A stretch of DNA of 64,000 bases, from positions 62,001 through 126,000 of the forward strand of contig NZ_JADEYR010000001.1 in NCBI RefSeq assembly GCF_015209585.1, read 5' to 3'. Positions 38,490-47,871 of the stretch are shown here, piece after piece. Positions within the stretch are counted from its first letter, which is position 1. Every line of letters begins with the position of its first letter. Below the pieces are notes generated by a model that did not search any database, had not been told where the DNA came from, and saw only the letters and a list, made by a program, of their open reading frames with translations. Both the position numbers and the translations under genes were made by a program. Origin of the DNA: Brachybacterium epidermidis. Its GTDB lineage: Bacteria; Actinomycetota; Actinomycetes; Actinomycetales; Dermabacteraceae.

Positions 38490-40787
38490 ATGTCCGCCTC
38501 CCTCCGCCGTCCCCTGCCCGATGCATCCGGCCGCACCCCGGATCTGCGTCCGCGGCGCCGCTCCCTCCTCGCCGGCTCAGCCCTCGTGGGTTCCTCCGTG
38601 GTCATCGGCGGCGGCACCGCCCTGGCCGATGGTGAGGAGGGTGCCCCGGTCAGCGGTGCGGAGGATCAGCCGTCGTCGGCCGCCGGAGCCGGCACGCAGG
38701 CTGCCCAGCCGCGCACCACGACCATCGCGCTGCGCGAGGCGGAGCATATCGAGCGCGACGGCCGCCTGGCTCGCCACATCGTCGGGCATCCGGCCGCTCT
38801 GGTGGGCGTGACCTGGGAGGAAGGCGGCGTGGAGCCGACCGTCTCCGTGCGTGGCCTGCAGGTGGATGGGGCCTGGAGCCCCTGGCATGACCTCGAGGTC
38901 GCTGTGGACCTGGACACCGGCGTGCGCTCCAACGGCACCGAGCCGGTGTTCTTCGCCGATGTCACCGAGGTGGAGGTGATCGGTGAGATCGACGGTGAGG
39001 ATGTCACCGAGGCGCTGAACGCCCACCTCATCGACTTCCCCGATGATCCTAAGCAGGCGCCGCTGGAGCTCGATGAGGGGGCTGTCTCCGCGGAGGATGC
39101 AGCCCAGGAGCGCAGCGAGCAGCCTCCTGCCGAGGGCGAGGCGGCCACGCCCTCTCAGGAGCCACAGGAGCGCCTCACCGAGGAGACCGCCCCGGCCGAG
39201 GAGACCGGTGAAGGTGAGGACCCGGCGGATGCGCCGGCGCCCTCCGATGGCGGCGGCGCGACCGTGGGCGGCGGGGGAGTAGGGACCGCGCGGCCTGCCC
39301 TCGGGCCGATCGTGCCGATGTCCCTGGTCCCGCGGGACCTGTGTATCCCCGGGGCGCCGCGGATCGTGACCCGCGCCCAGTGGGGCGCCGATGAGCGAGC
39401 CGCCCGTTCCAGCTCCACCAGCTCTGCGCTGAAGGCCGTGGTGCTGCACCACACCGCCGGCACCAACAACTACTCGCCCTCGCAGGCCGCGCAGCAGATC
39501 CGCGGGATCTTCGACTATCACGTGCGCACGCTGGGCTGGGCGGACATCGGCTACAACGTGCTGATCGACCGCTATGGAACGATCTACGAGGGCCGACGGG
39601 GCGGTCTGACCCGCAACGTGAACGGCGCCCACGCGCTGGGCTTCAACACCGGCAGCTTCGGCATCTCCGTGATGGGCGACTACTCCTCGCTCCGGGCGAG
39701 CTCCGAGGCGCGGGAGGCGATCATGCGCGTCGCCTCCTGGAAATTGCTGTCCACCTTCCGGGCGAAGGTCGACGAGACGTCGTCCTGGACGGTTGGCGTG
39801 GACGGGATCCGCTGGCCCCGCGGCACGAAGGTGAACATGCCGCGGCTCTTCGGGCACCGGGACGTCAACCTCACCGCATGCCCCGGGAACGGGCTGTACA
39901 ACGAGATGGACAGCCTGCGATGGGGGATCCAGAGCCGCATCGACTCTGGATGGCGCTACCACCTCGGGGCCTTCCAGCGCCACGGTGGTGAGTCCGTGCT
40001 GGGGACAGTCCTCATGTCAGCGCAGAAGGAGGGGGACTACACGATCACGCGCCTGTCCAAGGGCATCGTGGTCTCCGGGCCTGGCCTGTCCGCGCGCGCC
40101 GCGACGACCACCGACTCCATCCGCCGCAGCTGGCACCCCAGCTGGGGGCGACCCGAAGCGGACTACGTGAGCACGGACGGCCGCTACACCCAGCGTTTCG
40201 ACAACGGGGTCGCGGTACGGGAGAACTACCGCAATCGGTTCGTGTCCGCGTACTTCGTGGATGTCCCGACGAGCCACCGCTACTTCGTCGAGATCCACGA
40301 TCTGCGTGAGCAGGGCATCATCCCCGGCTGGTCGGGTCGTCGATTCCTGGGCAAAGAGGCGACCACCCGCAACCAGGCGGTGACATTCCTGTACCGCCTG
40401 ATGGGTTCGCCGAGCTTCACCCCGCCCTCGAGATCGCGCTTCACCGATATCACTCCGCGTCACGCGCAGTACAAGGCGGTGACCTGGGCTCATGCGCAGG
40501 GCATTCTGGAGCCCTACGCGGACGGTACTTTCCGCCCGTCGGCGGCTGTGCGCCGCGATGAACTCTCTCGCCTCCTGTATCGCGCTGCGGGAAGCTCACG
40601 CTGGTCACCGGATCGGGCCTACGCGTTCTCGGACGTCTCCCGTTCCTCGGAGTACGCCACCGAGATCGCATGGATGGCGGACAACGAGATCTCGACCGGC
40701 TGGGGCCGCTGGTTCAAGCCCGGTGACGCGGTGAACCACGAACGGCTGGCAGCGCTGCTGACACGGTTCCAGCGTGTGATCGGCTGA
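38490..40787 (+). CDS. Tat-exported PGRP-type N-acetylmuramoyl-L-alanine amidase with SLH repeats
   Basis: 765 residues. N-terminal twin-arginine signal (RPRRRSLLAGSALVG, with a hydrophobic run ending GTALADG). A divergent region and a Pro/Ala/Glu-rich linker run to about 270. The amidase_2/PGRP domain (about 285-475) has zinc-ligand contexts VVLHHTAG (H320/H321), GHRDVNLTACPG (H456, C464) and the substrate strand DIGYNVLIDRYGTIYEGR. About 595-765 are S-layer-homology-like repeats (YKAVTWAHAQGI, YADGTFRPSAAVRRDE). It is expected outside the membrane, attached to wall polymers, cutting the stem peptide from MurNAc. The ATG follows an aggag site. It is a lone transcription unit convergent with purL. 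Confidence 0.9.
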   Translation: MSASLRRPLPDASGRTPDLRPRRRSLLAGSALVGSSVVIGGGTALADGEEGAPVSGAEDQPSSAAGAGTQAAQPRTTTIALREAEHIERDGRLARHIVGHPAALVGVTWEEGGVEPTVSVRGLQVDGAWSPWHDLEVAVDLDTGVRSNGTEPVFFADVTEVEVIGEIDGEDVTEALNAHLIDFPDDPKQAPLELDEGAVSAEDAAQERSEQPPAEGEAATPSQEPQERLTEETAPAEETGEGEDPADAPAPSDGGGATVGGGGVGTARPALGPIVPMSLVPRDLCIPGAPRIVTRAQWGADERAARSSSTSSALKAVVLHHTAGTNNYSPSQAAQQIRGIFDYHVRTLGWADIGYNVLIDRYGTIYEGRRGGLTRNVNGAHALGFNTGSFGISVMGDYSSLRASSEAREAIMRVASWKLLSTFRAKVDETSSWTVGVDGIRWPRGTKVNMPRLFGHRDVNLTACPGNGLYNEMDSLRWGIQSRIDSGWRYHLGAFQRHGGESVLGTVLMSAQKEGDYTITRLSKGIVVSGPGLSARAATTTDSIRRSWHPSWGRPEADYVSTDGRYTQRFDNGVAVRENYRNRFVSAYFVDVPTSHRYFVEIHDLREQGIIPGWSGRRFLGKEATTRNQAVTFLYRLMGSPSFTPPSRSRFTDITPRHAQYKAVTWAHAQGILEPYADGTFRPSAAVRRDELSRLLYRAAGSSRWSPDRAYAFSDVSRSSEYATEIAWMADNEISTGWGRWFKPGDAVNHERLAALLTRFQRVIG

Positions 40788-40812
40788 CGGTTTCCTGAGC
40801 CGACCGGCGCGG

Positions 40813-40849
40813 CGGGCGGTGTGCGATCTTCAACATCGCTCACCGCCCG
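40813..40849. terminator. Bidirectional terminator between amidase gene and purL
   Basis: Nine-bp stem cgggcggtg / caccgcccg with further inner pairing (gcgat / atcgc). It lies 25 nt after the amidase stop and 10 nt after the purL stop on the other strand, so it can serve both genes. Confidence 0.75.
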
Positions 40850-40859
40850 TCGCAGGTCC

Positions 40860-43220
40860 TCAACCGAAGTACCGCGGGAGCGTGCCCTCGCGCAGCTCCC
40901 TCAGCTCAGCGACCTTGAAGGAGCCTGCGCCCTCGATCTCGAGCGCATCCCCGCCGGTGGTGCCCAGACGCAGCACAGGCACCCCGTGTTCCGCAGCGAG
41001 AGCTCGCAGCCGCTCCGCGCGGTCCGCAGGTACAGCCACGACGGCGCGAGCCTGCGACTCGGAGAACAGCGCGGTGAACACATCCACACCATCGCGAGCG
41101 GTGAGCTCGGACAGCTCGATCCGGGCTCCGGTGCCGAAGCGGGTCACGGACTCCATGAGCGTCTGCGCGAGACCGCCCTGGGACAGATCATGCGCGGCTG
41201 CCGCGAGGCCCTCATCGGCCGATCCCACGAGCACGCGGGCGAGCGCCTTCTCCGCCTCGAGATCCACGCGCGGCGGCATCCCGCCCAGATGCTGGTGCAT
41301 CACGTCGGCCCAGGCGGATCCGGAGAGCTCCTCGCGGGTGGTGCCCAGCAGCAGGATGTCCAGGCCCTCCTCGTGCCAGCCGGTGGGCACCCGGCGCGCC
41401 ACGTCCTCGAGCACGCCGAGCACACCCACCACGGGGGTGGGGTGGATCGCGGAGCCCTGCACGCCGGGCTCACCGGTGGAGTTGTACAGAGAGACGTTGC
41501 CACCGGTCACGGGCACGCCGAGCACCTGGCAGGCCTCGGAGAGCCCCTCGATCGCCTCGACCAGCTGCCACATGGGGCCCGGATCCTCCGGGGAGCCGAA
41601 GTTCAGGCAGTCGGTGACCGCGAGCGGTTCGGCACCCACCGTGGCCACATTGCGGTACGCCTCAGCGAGGGCCAGCTGCGCCCCGGCGCGGGGGTCGAGT
41701 TCGCAATAGCGCCCGTTGGCGTCGGTGGCCAGGGCCACGCCGCGCCCGGTGGACTCATCCACCCGCACCACACCGGCGTCGTCCGGCATGGCCAGGGCGG
41801 TGTTGCCGCCCACGTAGCGGTCGTACTGGTCGGTGACCCAGGCGGCGGAGGCCAGGTTGGGGGAGGAGATCAGAGCGCGCAGCTGCTCCGCGATGCCCGC
41901 GGCATCCCGAGGCCGCTCGAGCGTCTCGGCACGATCGGCCTGCAGGGCGTCCTGCCAGTCGGGACGGGCGTAGGGACGGTCGTAGACGGGGGAGTCCACC
42001 GCGACGGTGGCCGGGTCCACGTCCACGATCCGCTGGCCGTGGTGGTCGATCACCAGGCGTCCATCGCCGGTGACCTCGCCGATCACGGACATCTCCACGT
42101 CCCAGCGGGCGCAGATCGCGGTGAAGTCATCGAGCATCTCCGGCCTCACCACGGCCATCATCCGCTCCTGGGACTCGCTCATGAGGATCTCCCCGGCGTT
42201 CAGGGTGGGATCCCGCAGCAGCACGTTCTCCAAATCGATCCGCATGCCGGATCCACCGTTGGCGGCGAGCTCGCTGGTGGCGCAGGAGATGCCGGCCGCG
42301 CCCAGGTCCTGGATCCCCTCCACCGCACCCGCGGCGAACAGCTCCAGGCAGCACTCGATCAGCAGCTTCTCCATGAACGGGTCGCCCACCTGCACGCTGG
42401 GGCGCTTGGCCGGGCCGTCCTCCTCGAAGGTCTCCGAGGCCAGGATCGAGGCACCGCCGATGCCGTCGCCGCCGGTGCGGGCGCCGAACAGCACCACCTT
42501 GTTCCCCGGTCCCGTGGCGGAGGCCAGGTGGATGTCCTCGTGCCGCAGCACGCCCAGGCACAGGGCGTTGACCAGCGGGTTCGTCTGGTACGTGGGGTCG
42601 AAGACGGTCTCACCGCCGATGTTGGGCAGGCCCAGCGAGTTGCCGTACCCGCCGATGCCGGCCACCACGCCGTGGACCACCCGGGCGGTGTCGGGGTGAT
42701 CGATGGCGCCGAAGCGCAACTGGTCCATCACCGCGACGGGGCGAGCACCCATGGAGATGATGTCGCGCACGATGCCGCCCACACCGGTGGCTGCACCCTG
42801 GTGGGGCTCGACGTAGCTGGGGTGGTTGTGGGACTCGACCTTGAAGGTCACCGCCCAGCCGTCGCCGATGTCCACGACGCCGGCGTTCTCGCCCATACCC
42901 ACCAGCAGGTGCTCCCGCATCTCCTCGGTGGTGCGCTCGCCGAAGCGTCGCAGGTGCTTCTTGGAGGACTTGTAGGAGCAGTGCTCGGACCACATCACCG
43001 AGTACATGGCGAGCTCGGCCGCGGTGGGGCGGCGCCCCAGGATCTCGCGGATCCGCGCGTACTCGTCGTCCTTCAGGCCGAGCTCGGCGTAGGGCAGCTC
43101 CAGATCGGGGGTCGACGCGGCGTGCTCGACGGTGTCGGTCTGCCCGGGGGCCCCCGGTGCGGGATCGGCGGGGGCGGAGGAGTTCGCAGCGGTCATCGCG
43201 GGGTCGGGTCCGTTCGTCAC
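40860..43220 (-). CDS. purL: Phosphoribosylformylglycinamidine synthase subunit PurL
   Basis: 786 residues; small PurL form that needs PurQ and PurS. Motifs: [65 protein letters not shown] and the second-half ATP site ([11 protein letters not shown]). It makes FGAM from FGAR, ATP and glutamine-derived ammonia, step 4 of purine synthesis. The first 35 residues are a Pro/Ala-rich extension; an ATG 24 nt inside the frame is an alternative start. The partner genes purQ and purS lie 9.7 kb away, on the same strand. Confidence 0.96.
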   Translation of the reverse strand: MTNGPDPAMTAANSSAPADPAPGAPGQTDTVEHAASTPDLELPYAELGLKDDEYARIREILGRRPTAAELAMYSVMWSEHCSYKSSKKHLRRFGERTTEEMREHLLVGMGENAGVVDIGDGWAVTFKVESHNHPSYVEPHQGAATGVGGIVRDIISMGARPVAVMDQLRFGAIDHPDTARVVHGVVAGIGGYGNSLGLPNIGGETVFDPTYQTNPLVNALCLGVLRHEDIHLASATGPGNKVVLFGARTGGDGIGGASILASETFEEDGPAKRPSVQVGDPFMEKLLIECCLELFAAGAVEGIQDLGAAGISCATSELAANGGSGMRIDLENVLLRDPTLNAGEILMSESQERMMAVVRPEMLDDFTAICARWDVEMSVIGEVTGDGRLVIDHHGQRIVDVDPATVAVDSPVYDRPYARPDWQDALQADRAETLERPRDAAGIAEQLRALISSPNLASAAWVTDQYDRYVGGNTALAMPDDAGVVRVDESTGRGVALATDANGRYCELDPRAGAQLALAEAYRNVATVGAEPLAVTDCLNFGSPEDPGPMWQLVEAIEGLSEACQVLGVPVTGGNVSLYNSTGEPGVQGSAIHPTPVVGVLGVLEDVARRVPTGWHEEGLDILLLGTTREELSGSAWADVMHQHLGGMPPRVDLEAEKALARVLVGSADEGLAAAAHDLSQGGLAQTLMESVTRFGTGARIELSELTARDGVDVFTALFSESQARAVVAVPADRAERLRALAAEHGVPVLRLGTTGGDALEIEGAGSFKVAELRELREGTLPRYFG

Positions 43221-43315
43221 GAGGGGCGCCGGCGGGTCCTGGCGCGGCGCCCCCAGTCTACGATCGGACGCATCCGCGGTGACCCGCGGCCCGGGGTTCG
43301 GCAGCAGTGACGAAC

Positions 43316-43352
43316 GATCGGCCGCACCGGGAGCGCCCCGGCGCGGCCGATC
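43316..43352 (-). terminator. Terminator of the tetR/acyl-CoA oxidase unit
   Basis: 10-bp perfect stem gatcggccgc / gcggccgatc, 34 nt past the stop of the minus-strand acyl-CoA oxidase-like gene. Confidence 0.7.
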
Positions 43353-43386
43353 CGTCAGCGGTGACGCCGATCAGCGCCGAGCTCGA

Positions 43387-45675
43387 TCAGCGCCCTGCAC
43401 CCTGGCGCTTCCTGGCCGCCTGCTTCTCCTTCTTCGCCCGTTCGCGCAGCACCTTCTCGCTGACCGGGGCGCTGGTGCTGGCCCGCTGGGCGCGGTGGTA
43501 GGCGGCGGCCTCGTCCTGGCGCTCCTGCTCCCCACCCAGCGCGATGGGCGCGCGCACGTGGCCGGGTCGCACGTCGAAGGCCGCGATCAGGTCCAGGGCG
43601 TGCGGGCGCAGACGCCACAGCAGCCGGCGCAGATCGGAGGTGATCTGGCGCCCGCGCTGAGCGGAGATCAGTCCGTTGAGCAGGAACCAGGCCAGGTCGG
43701 CGTTGATGCGGTCCAGCCCGAACAGGTCGCGCACATCGGTCAGCACGGTGCGGGAGTCCTCGTCCTCGAGCGCCTCGATGCCGGCGGTGAAGGCCCGCCA
43801 CAGCACCAGCTCGGCGTGGGCGCGGGCCGCTGCCAGCATCTCCACCTGGTGCTTGTTGACGTGCGCTGCGGCATCGGCCGGGCTCATGCGGGCGGCGGGG
43901 CGCAACGACAGCGCCACCTCCTCCACCTTCACCCGGGCCCGGGAGGCCAGCATCTCCTCCTGGAAGTCGGCACTGCGCATCGAGTCGAACGCCCGCTTGG
44001 GGCTGCCCAGGTCGCTGAGGTCCTGCGCCAGGCGGGTCCAGGGGGTGTGACGGCGGGCCAGCACCTCGGCCCGCTGGGCGATGAACCGGCCGATCCCGGC
44101 GCGGTCGATGGTCTTCAGCTCCGAGGTGTAGTCGCTCAGCAGGCGCTTGGCCACCAGCTGCAGCAGCACCGTGTTGTCGCCCTCGAAGGTGGCGTACACG
44201 TCGAGGTCCTGGTGAAGGCCCACCAACTGGTTCTCGGCCATGAACCCGGCGCCGCCGCAAGCCTCCCGGCACTCCTGGATGGTGTCCAGGGCCAGTCGCG
44301 TGGAGGTGGGCTTGAGGGCGGCGGCCATGGTCTCGAGGTCTTCACGGGCCTCGGGGGTGTCGCCGCGCCCGGAGAACACGTCATCGAAGGCCTGCAGCAG
44401 CTGCTCGTGGGCGAAGGCCCCGGCGTAGGTGGCGGCCAGCTTGGGCATCAGGCGGTGCAGATGGCTCTGGTAGTCCAGCAGCACCATCTCCCGCGTGGGA
44501 TCGGCAGCGGTGAACTGGCGGCGCTGGGTCGCGTAGGTGATCGCGATGTGCAGCGCCAGCTGCGTGGCCCGGTTCGCGGCGCCGTCCAGGGAGACGCGAC
44601 CCTGCACCAGGGTGCCCAGCATGGTGAAGAAGCGCCGGCCGGGGGACTCGATGGGGGAGGAGTAGGTGCCGTCGGGCGCCACGTCCCCGTAGCGGTTCAA
44701 CAGGTTGGTGCGCGGCACCCGCACCTGGTCGAAGGCCAGGCGCCCGTTGTCGATGCCGTTGAGCCCGCCCTTGGGGCCGTCGTCCTCGGAGGAGATGCCG
44801 GGCAGCAGCTCGCCGTTCTCGTCGCGGATCGGCACGTAGAAGCAGTGGACCCCGTGGTCCACTCCCTGCGTGATGAGGCGGGCGAACACGGTGGCGGCCC
44901 GGGCGTGCAGGGCCGCGTTGCCCAGGTAGTCCTTCCAGGCGGCCCGGAAGGGGGTGTGGATCACCCACTCCTCGGTGTCCGCGTCGTAGGTGGCGGTGGT
45001 GGCCAGGGACTGCACGTCGGAGCCGTGGCCGATCTCGGTCATGGCGAAGGCGCCGGGGATCTGAAGGCTCATGGCGTCGGGCACCCAGCGATGGTGCTGC
45101 TCCTCATCGCCCAGCTGGATGATGGCCGCGGTGAACAACCCCCACTGCACGCCGGCCTTGATCTGCATGGACGGGTCGGCGACCACCAGCTCCTCGAAGG
45201 CGGCCACGTTCCCGCCGTTGTCGTTGGGGCCTCCCAGGTGCTCGGGCAGCATCTTGTGGGAGGTCTCGTCGGCCACCAGCAGGTGCAGCTGCTCCAGCAC
45301 CCGTGCGCGGTGCTCGGCCACGGAGACGTCGTAGGGCTTGTGCAGCTCGGGGCGGGCGGCACGCTCACGGGCCTCGTCGCGGGAGTCCGCCCAGCGTCCT
45401 TTCAGGGCACGGGAGACGGCCTCGACGTCGAGCCGGGCGCTGCCGTCGGGAACCACGGGGATCGGCCCGGTGGGGGTCCCGGCGGGCTCGGCTGCTGCCC
45501 GTGCGGCTGCGGACGGGGTCTGCTCGGGGGCGTCCTCGACGGTGGCGGCGTCCGCGCCGGCAGGGGTGGGGATCAGCGCGGGGGTCTGGTCCGCGACGGC
45601 CGCTTCGTCACCTCCGCTGCCCTCGGCGTTCTGGGGGGCGGTGATCGGATCGGGGCGGTCGGTGGTGGAGGTCAT
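43387..45675 (-). CDS. Acyl-CoA oxidase/dehydrogenase family flavoprotein
   Basis: 762 residues from ATG at 45675, which overlaps the tetR stop (ATGA). An N-terminal Ala/Pro/Thr-rich extension (about 1-80) precedes the ACAD fold: FAMTEIGHGSDVQ (FAD/substrate signature), GPKGGLNGIDNGRLAFDQVRVPR, and the CGGAGFMAENQLVG region. The Glu in ATFEGDNTVLLQ matches the acyl-CoA oxidase catalytic base. The length and ACOX-like C-terminal half favour an oxidase-like protein over a short ACAD; whether oxygen or ETF is the acceptor cannot be told. It catalyses the first step of fatty acid beta-oxidation. The C-terminus is Lys/Arg/Gln-rich. Confidence 0.85.
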   Translation of the reverse strand: MTSTTDRPDPITAPQNAEGSGGDEAAVADQTPALIPTPAGADAATVEDAPEQTPSAAARAAAEPAGTPTGPIPVVPDGSARLDVEAVSRALKGRWADSRDEARERAARPELHKPYDVSVAEHRARVLEQLHLLVADETSHKMLPEHLGGPNDNGGNVAAFEELVVADPSMQIKAGVQWGLFTAAIIQLGDEEQHHRWVPDAMSLQIPGAFAMTEIGHGSDVQSLATTATYDADTEEWVIHTPFRAAWKDYLGNAALHARAATVFARLITQGVDHGVHCFYVPIRDENGELLPGISSEDDGPKGGLNGIDNGRLAFDQVRVPRTNLLNRYGDVAPDGTYSSPIESPGRRFFTMLGTLVQGRVSLDGAANRATQLALHIAITYATQRRQFTAADPTREMVLLDYQSHLHRLMPKLAATYAGAFAHEQLLQAFDDVFSGRGDTPEAREDLETMAAALKPTSTRLALDTIQECREACGGAGFMAENQLVGLHQDLDVYATFEGDNTVLLQLVAKRLLSDYTSELKTIDRAGIGRFIAQRAEVLARRHTPWTRLAQDLSDLGSPKRAFDSMRSADFQEEMLASRARVKVEEVALSLRPAARMSPADAAAHVNKHQVEMLAAARAHAELVLWRAFTAGIEALEDEDSRTVLTDVRDLFGLDRINADLAWFLLNGLISAQRGRQITSDLRRLLWRLRPHALDLIAAFDVRPGHVRAPIALGGEQERQDEAAAYHRAQRASTSAPVSEKVLRERAKKEKQAARKRQGAGR

Positions 45676-46298
45676 GCCTGCATTCCCTTCATGAGCCAGG
45701 TGACGAGGTGGTCGACGAGGGCGTCCGAGGTGATCGGTGCGGGCCGTTCGTCGTCGGTCGATGTCTCGTGCTGCGTCATCCACCGGTCCACCGAGCGCTC
45801 GACGAAGCCCACGGCTCCGTTCGCCCACAGCTCGGGGGAGGGGACCTCCGCGGGGAGGAAGGTGGTGACCAGACGGGAGACGGATTCCAGGAAGTGGTTC
45901 AGCCCGTCGCTGGGACGGGTGACGAAGCGGTACACGCCAGGGGAGCGCTGCGCCGTCTCGACGTAGGCGCGGATCATGGCGCGGATTCGCTCCGCCGGTT
46001 CGGGCCTGCGCCCGGATCCGGTCTCGAGCGCCGTCAGCTCAGCGACGAGCCGACGGTGCATGGTGGACAGGATGCTGCGTCCCAGGGCCCGCTGCAGCTG
46101 GGCCTTGTCGGTGAAGTAGCGATAGACGATCGACTTCGAGGTGCCCGAGGCCGTGGCGATCTCCTCCATGGTGACGTCGGGCCCCTGGGCGTGGATGAGA
46201 CGCCGGGCCACGTCCAGCAGTTCGGCACGGCGCTGCTCACGGTGCTGGGCCCAACGGGCGGAGCGTCCGTCGACGGGGGCTTGCATCATCGCGTTCAC
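45672..46298 (-). CDS. TetR-family transcriptional regulator
   Basis: 208 residues from GTG at 46298; an ATG nine bases inside the frame or one further upstream is also possible. The N-terminal helix-turn-helix is clear (RAELLDVARRLIHAQG, VTMEEIATASGTSKSIVYRYFTDKAQLQ). The C-terminal ligand domain contains FVTRPSDGLNHFLESVSRLV. It is divergent from the thiolase gene and coupled by ATGA overlap to the acyl-CoA oxidase-like gene. The likely role is a repressor of the flanking fatty-acid oxidation genes in response to acyl-CoA; this is inferred from context. Confidence 0.85.
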   Translation of the reverse strand: MNAMMQAPVDGRSARWAQHREQRRAELLDVARRLIHAQGPDVTMEEIATASGTSKSIVYRYFTDKAQLQRALGRSILSTMHRRLVAELTALETGSGRRPEPAERIRAMIRAYVETAQRSPGVYRFVTRPSDGLNHFLESVSRLVTTFLPAEVPSPELWANGAVGFVERSVDRWMTQHETSTDDERPAPITSDALVDHLVTWLMKGMQA

Positions 46299-46306
46299 GG
46301 GACCTA

Positions 46307-46338
46307 CGGTATCAAGTACCGACGGTTCCATGTAAAGT
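46307..46338. promoter_or_regulatory. Divergent promoter/operator between tetR and thiolase genes
   Basis: A palindrome cggta-tcaag-taccg occupies 46307-46321. On the minus strand a promoter TTTACA, 17 nt, GATACC (46336 down to 46308) has its -10 inside the palindrome. On the plus strand the -10 candidate TAAAGT is at 46333-46338, and its -35 would fall in the palindrome. A repressor bound here would block both directions, fitting TetR autoregulation. Confidence 0.5.
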
Positions 46339-46417
46339 CCCCTGTCGGACGAGCTCCCCGATCGAGCTGTTCGACCACGCACGAACGACCATGCACAGAC
46401 CACGAAGAGGTGCCCCC

Positions 46418-47785
46418 GTGACAGAGTCCCGCCCCGCCACCGCCGCCGCAGCCCACGAGGCAGACAGCTCCCGGGCGGTCCTGCGCGACGCCCTGGTCCT
46501 CGGCGGCAACCGCATCCCCTTCGCCCGCGCCGGTGGCCCCTACGCCGGGATCTCCAACCAGGACCTGCTCACCGCCGTCCTCGAGGGCCTCGTGGCCCGG
46601 TTCGGCCTGCAGGGCGAGAGGCTCGGCGAGATCGCCGGCGGTGCGGTGCTGAAGCTCGCTGCGGATCTCAACCTCACACGCGAGAGCGCCCTGGGCACGC
46701 CGCTGGATGCTCGCACCCCCGCGATCGACATGGGCCGCGCCTGTGCCACGGGCCTGGAGTCCGTGGTCCACGTCTCCAACCGCATCCAGCTGGGCCAGAT
46801 CGACTCCGCGATCGCCTGCGGCGTCGATTCCGCCTCCGACTCCCCGATCGAGGTGACCCCGCGCCTGCGTCGCACCCTGCACCGTGCCTTCGCCGCCAAG
46901 ACGCCGCTGCAGCGCATCAAGGCGCTCGGCGCGATCCGCCCCGGAGACCTGGCACCGGTGCCCCCGCGCAACAGCGAGCCCCGCACGGGCCTGTCCATGG
47001 GCGAGCACATGGCCCTGACCGCCGCTGAGTGGGGCATCACCCGTCAGGCGCAGGACGAGCTCGCCCTCGCCTCCCACCAGAAGCTCGCCGCCGCCTACGA
47101 GGCCGGGTTCCTGGACGACCTGGTCACCGGCTACCGCGGCCTGGGCAGGGACCAGAACCTGCGCGCCGATTCCAGCATGGAGAAGCTGGCCTCCCTCAAG
47201 CCCGTCTTCGGCGTGAAGTCCCCGCAGGTCGCCGAGCCGACGATGACCGCTGGCAACTCCACCCCCCTCAGCGACGGTGCCTCCGCCGTGCTGCTCGGCA
47301 GCGCCGAGTGGGCCGCCGAGCACGACCTCACCCCGCTGGCCAGGGTGGTCGATGCCCGCATCAGCGCGGTCGACTTCGTGCACGGCGAGGAGGGCCTGCT
47401 GATGGCCCCCGCCTACGCTGTGCCAGAGCTGCTCGATGCCAACGGGATGACCCTGCAGGACGTGGATCTGTACGAGATCCACGAGGCCTTCGCCTCCACC
47501 GTGCTGGCCACCCTGGCCGCCTGGGAGTCCGAGGAGTTCTGCCGCCACAAGCTGGGCCGCGACAGCGCGCTGGGCAGCATCGACCGCGACCGCCTGAACG
47601 TGACCGGCTCCTCGCTGGCCGCCGGTCACCCCTTCGCGGCCACCGGCGGGCGCATCGTCGCCACTCTCGCCAAGCTGCTGCACCAGCGCGCCCTGGAGAC
47701 GGGTCGTCCCCAGCGGGGCCTGATCTCCGTGTGCGCCGCGGCCGGCCAGGGCTCCGTCGCCCTGCTCGAGTCCGTCACCTCCTGA
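46418..47785 (+). CDS. Acetyl-CoA C-acyltransferase (thiolase, FadA/FadI type)
   Basis: 455 residues from GTG with ribosome site gaagagg. The nucleophilic Cys is C109 in DMGRACATGLES. The His of the NEAF-type motif appears as YEIHEAFAST, and the C-terminal motifs AAGHPFAATGGR and SVCAAAGQGS carry the second His and Cys. It cleaves 3-ketoacyl-CoA to acetyl-CoA and a shortened acyl-CoA, or makes the reverse condensation. The family members in actinobacteria sit with a FabG4 and a MaoC hydratase, exactly as here. Confidence 0.93.
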   Translation: MTESRPATAAAAHEADSSRAVLRDALVLGGNRIPFARAGGPYAGISNQDLLTAVLEGLVARFGLQGERLGEIAGGAVLKLAADLNLTRESALGTPLDARTPAIDMGRACATGLESVVHVSNRIQLGQIDSAIACGVDSASDSPIEVTPRLRRTLHRAFAAKTPLQRIKALGAIRPGDLAPVPPRNSEPRTGLSMGEHMALTAAEWGITRQAQDELALASHQKLAAAYEAGFLDDLVTGYRGLGRDQNLRADSSMEKLASLKPVFGVKSPQVAEPTMTAGNSTPLSDGASAVLLGSAEWAAEHDLTPLARVVDARISAVDFVHGEEGLLMAPAYAVPELLDANGMTLQDVDLYEIHEAFASTVLATLAAWESEEFCRHKLGRDSALGSIDRDRLNVTGSSLAAGHPFAATGGRIVATLAKLLHQRALETGRPQRGLISVCAAAGQGSVALLESVTS

Positions 47786-47871
47786 TCCGTCGCCCCCGAC
47801 CTCCGCCGACCGCGGCGCGGCAGCCCTCTGGGGCTGCCCCCGCCCCTACATCGTTCTTCCGGGAGGACCCC

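Noticed and set aside
40821-43310. Open frame antisense to purL, and similar ones over the acyl-CoA oxidase-like gene (43132-45966) and purC/purD (55722-57713)
   Set aside because: They are shadows of well-supported genes on the opposite strand; only the last part of the third, from 57714, is real (truA).
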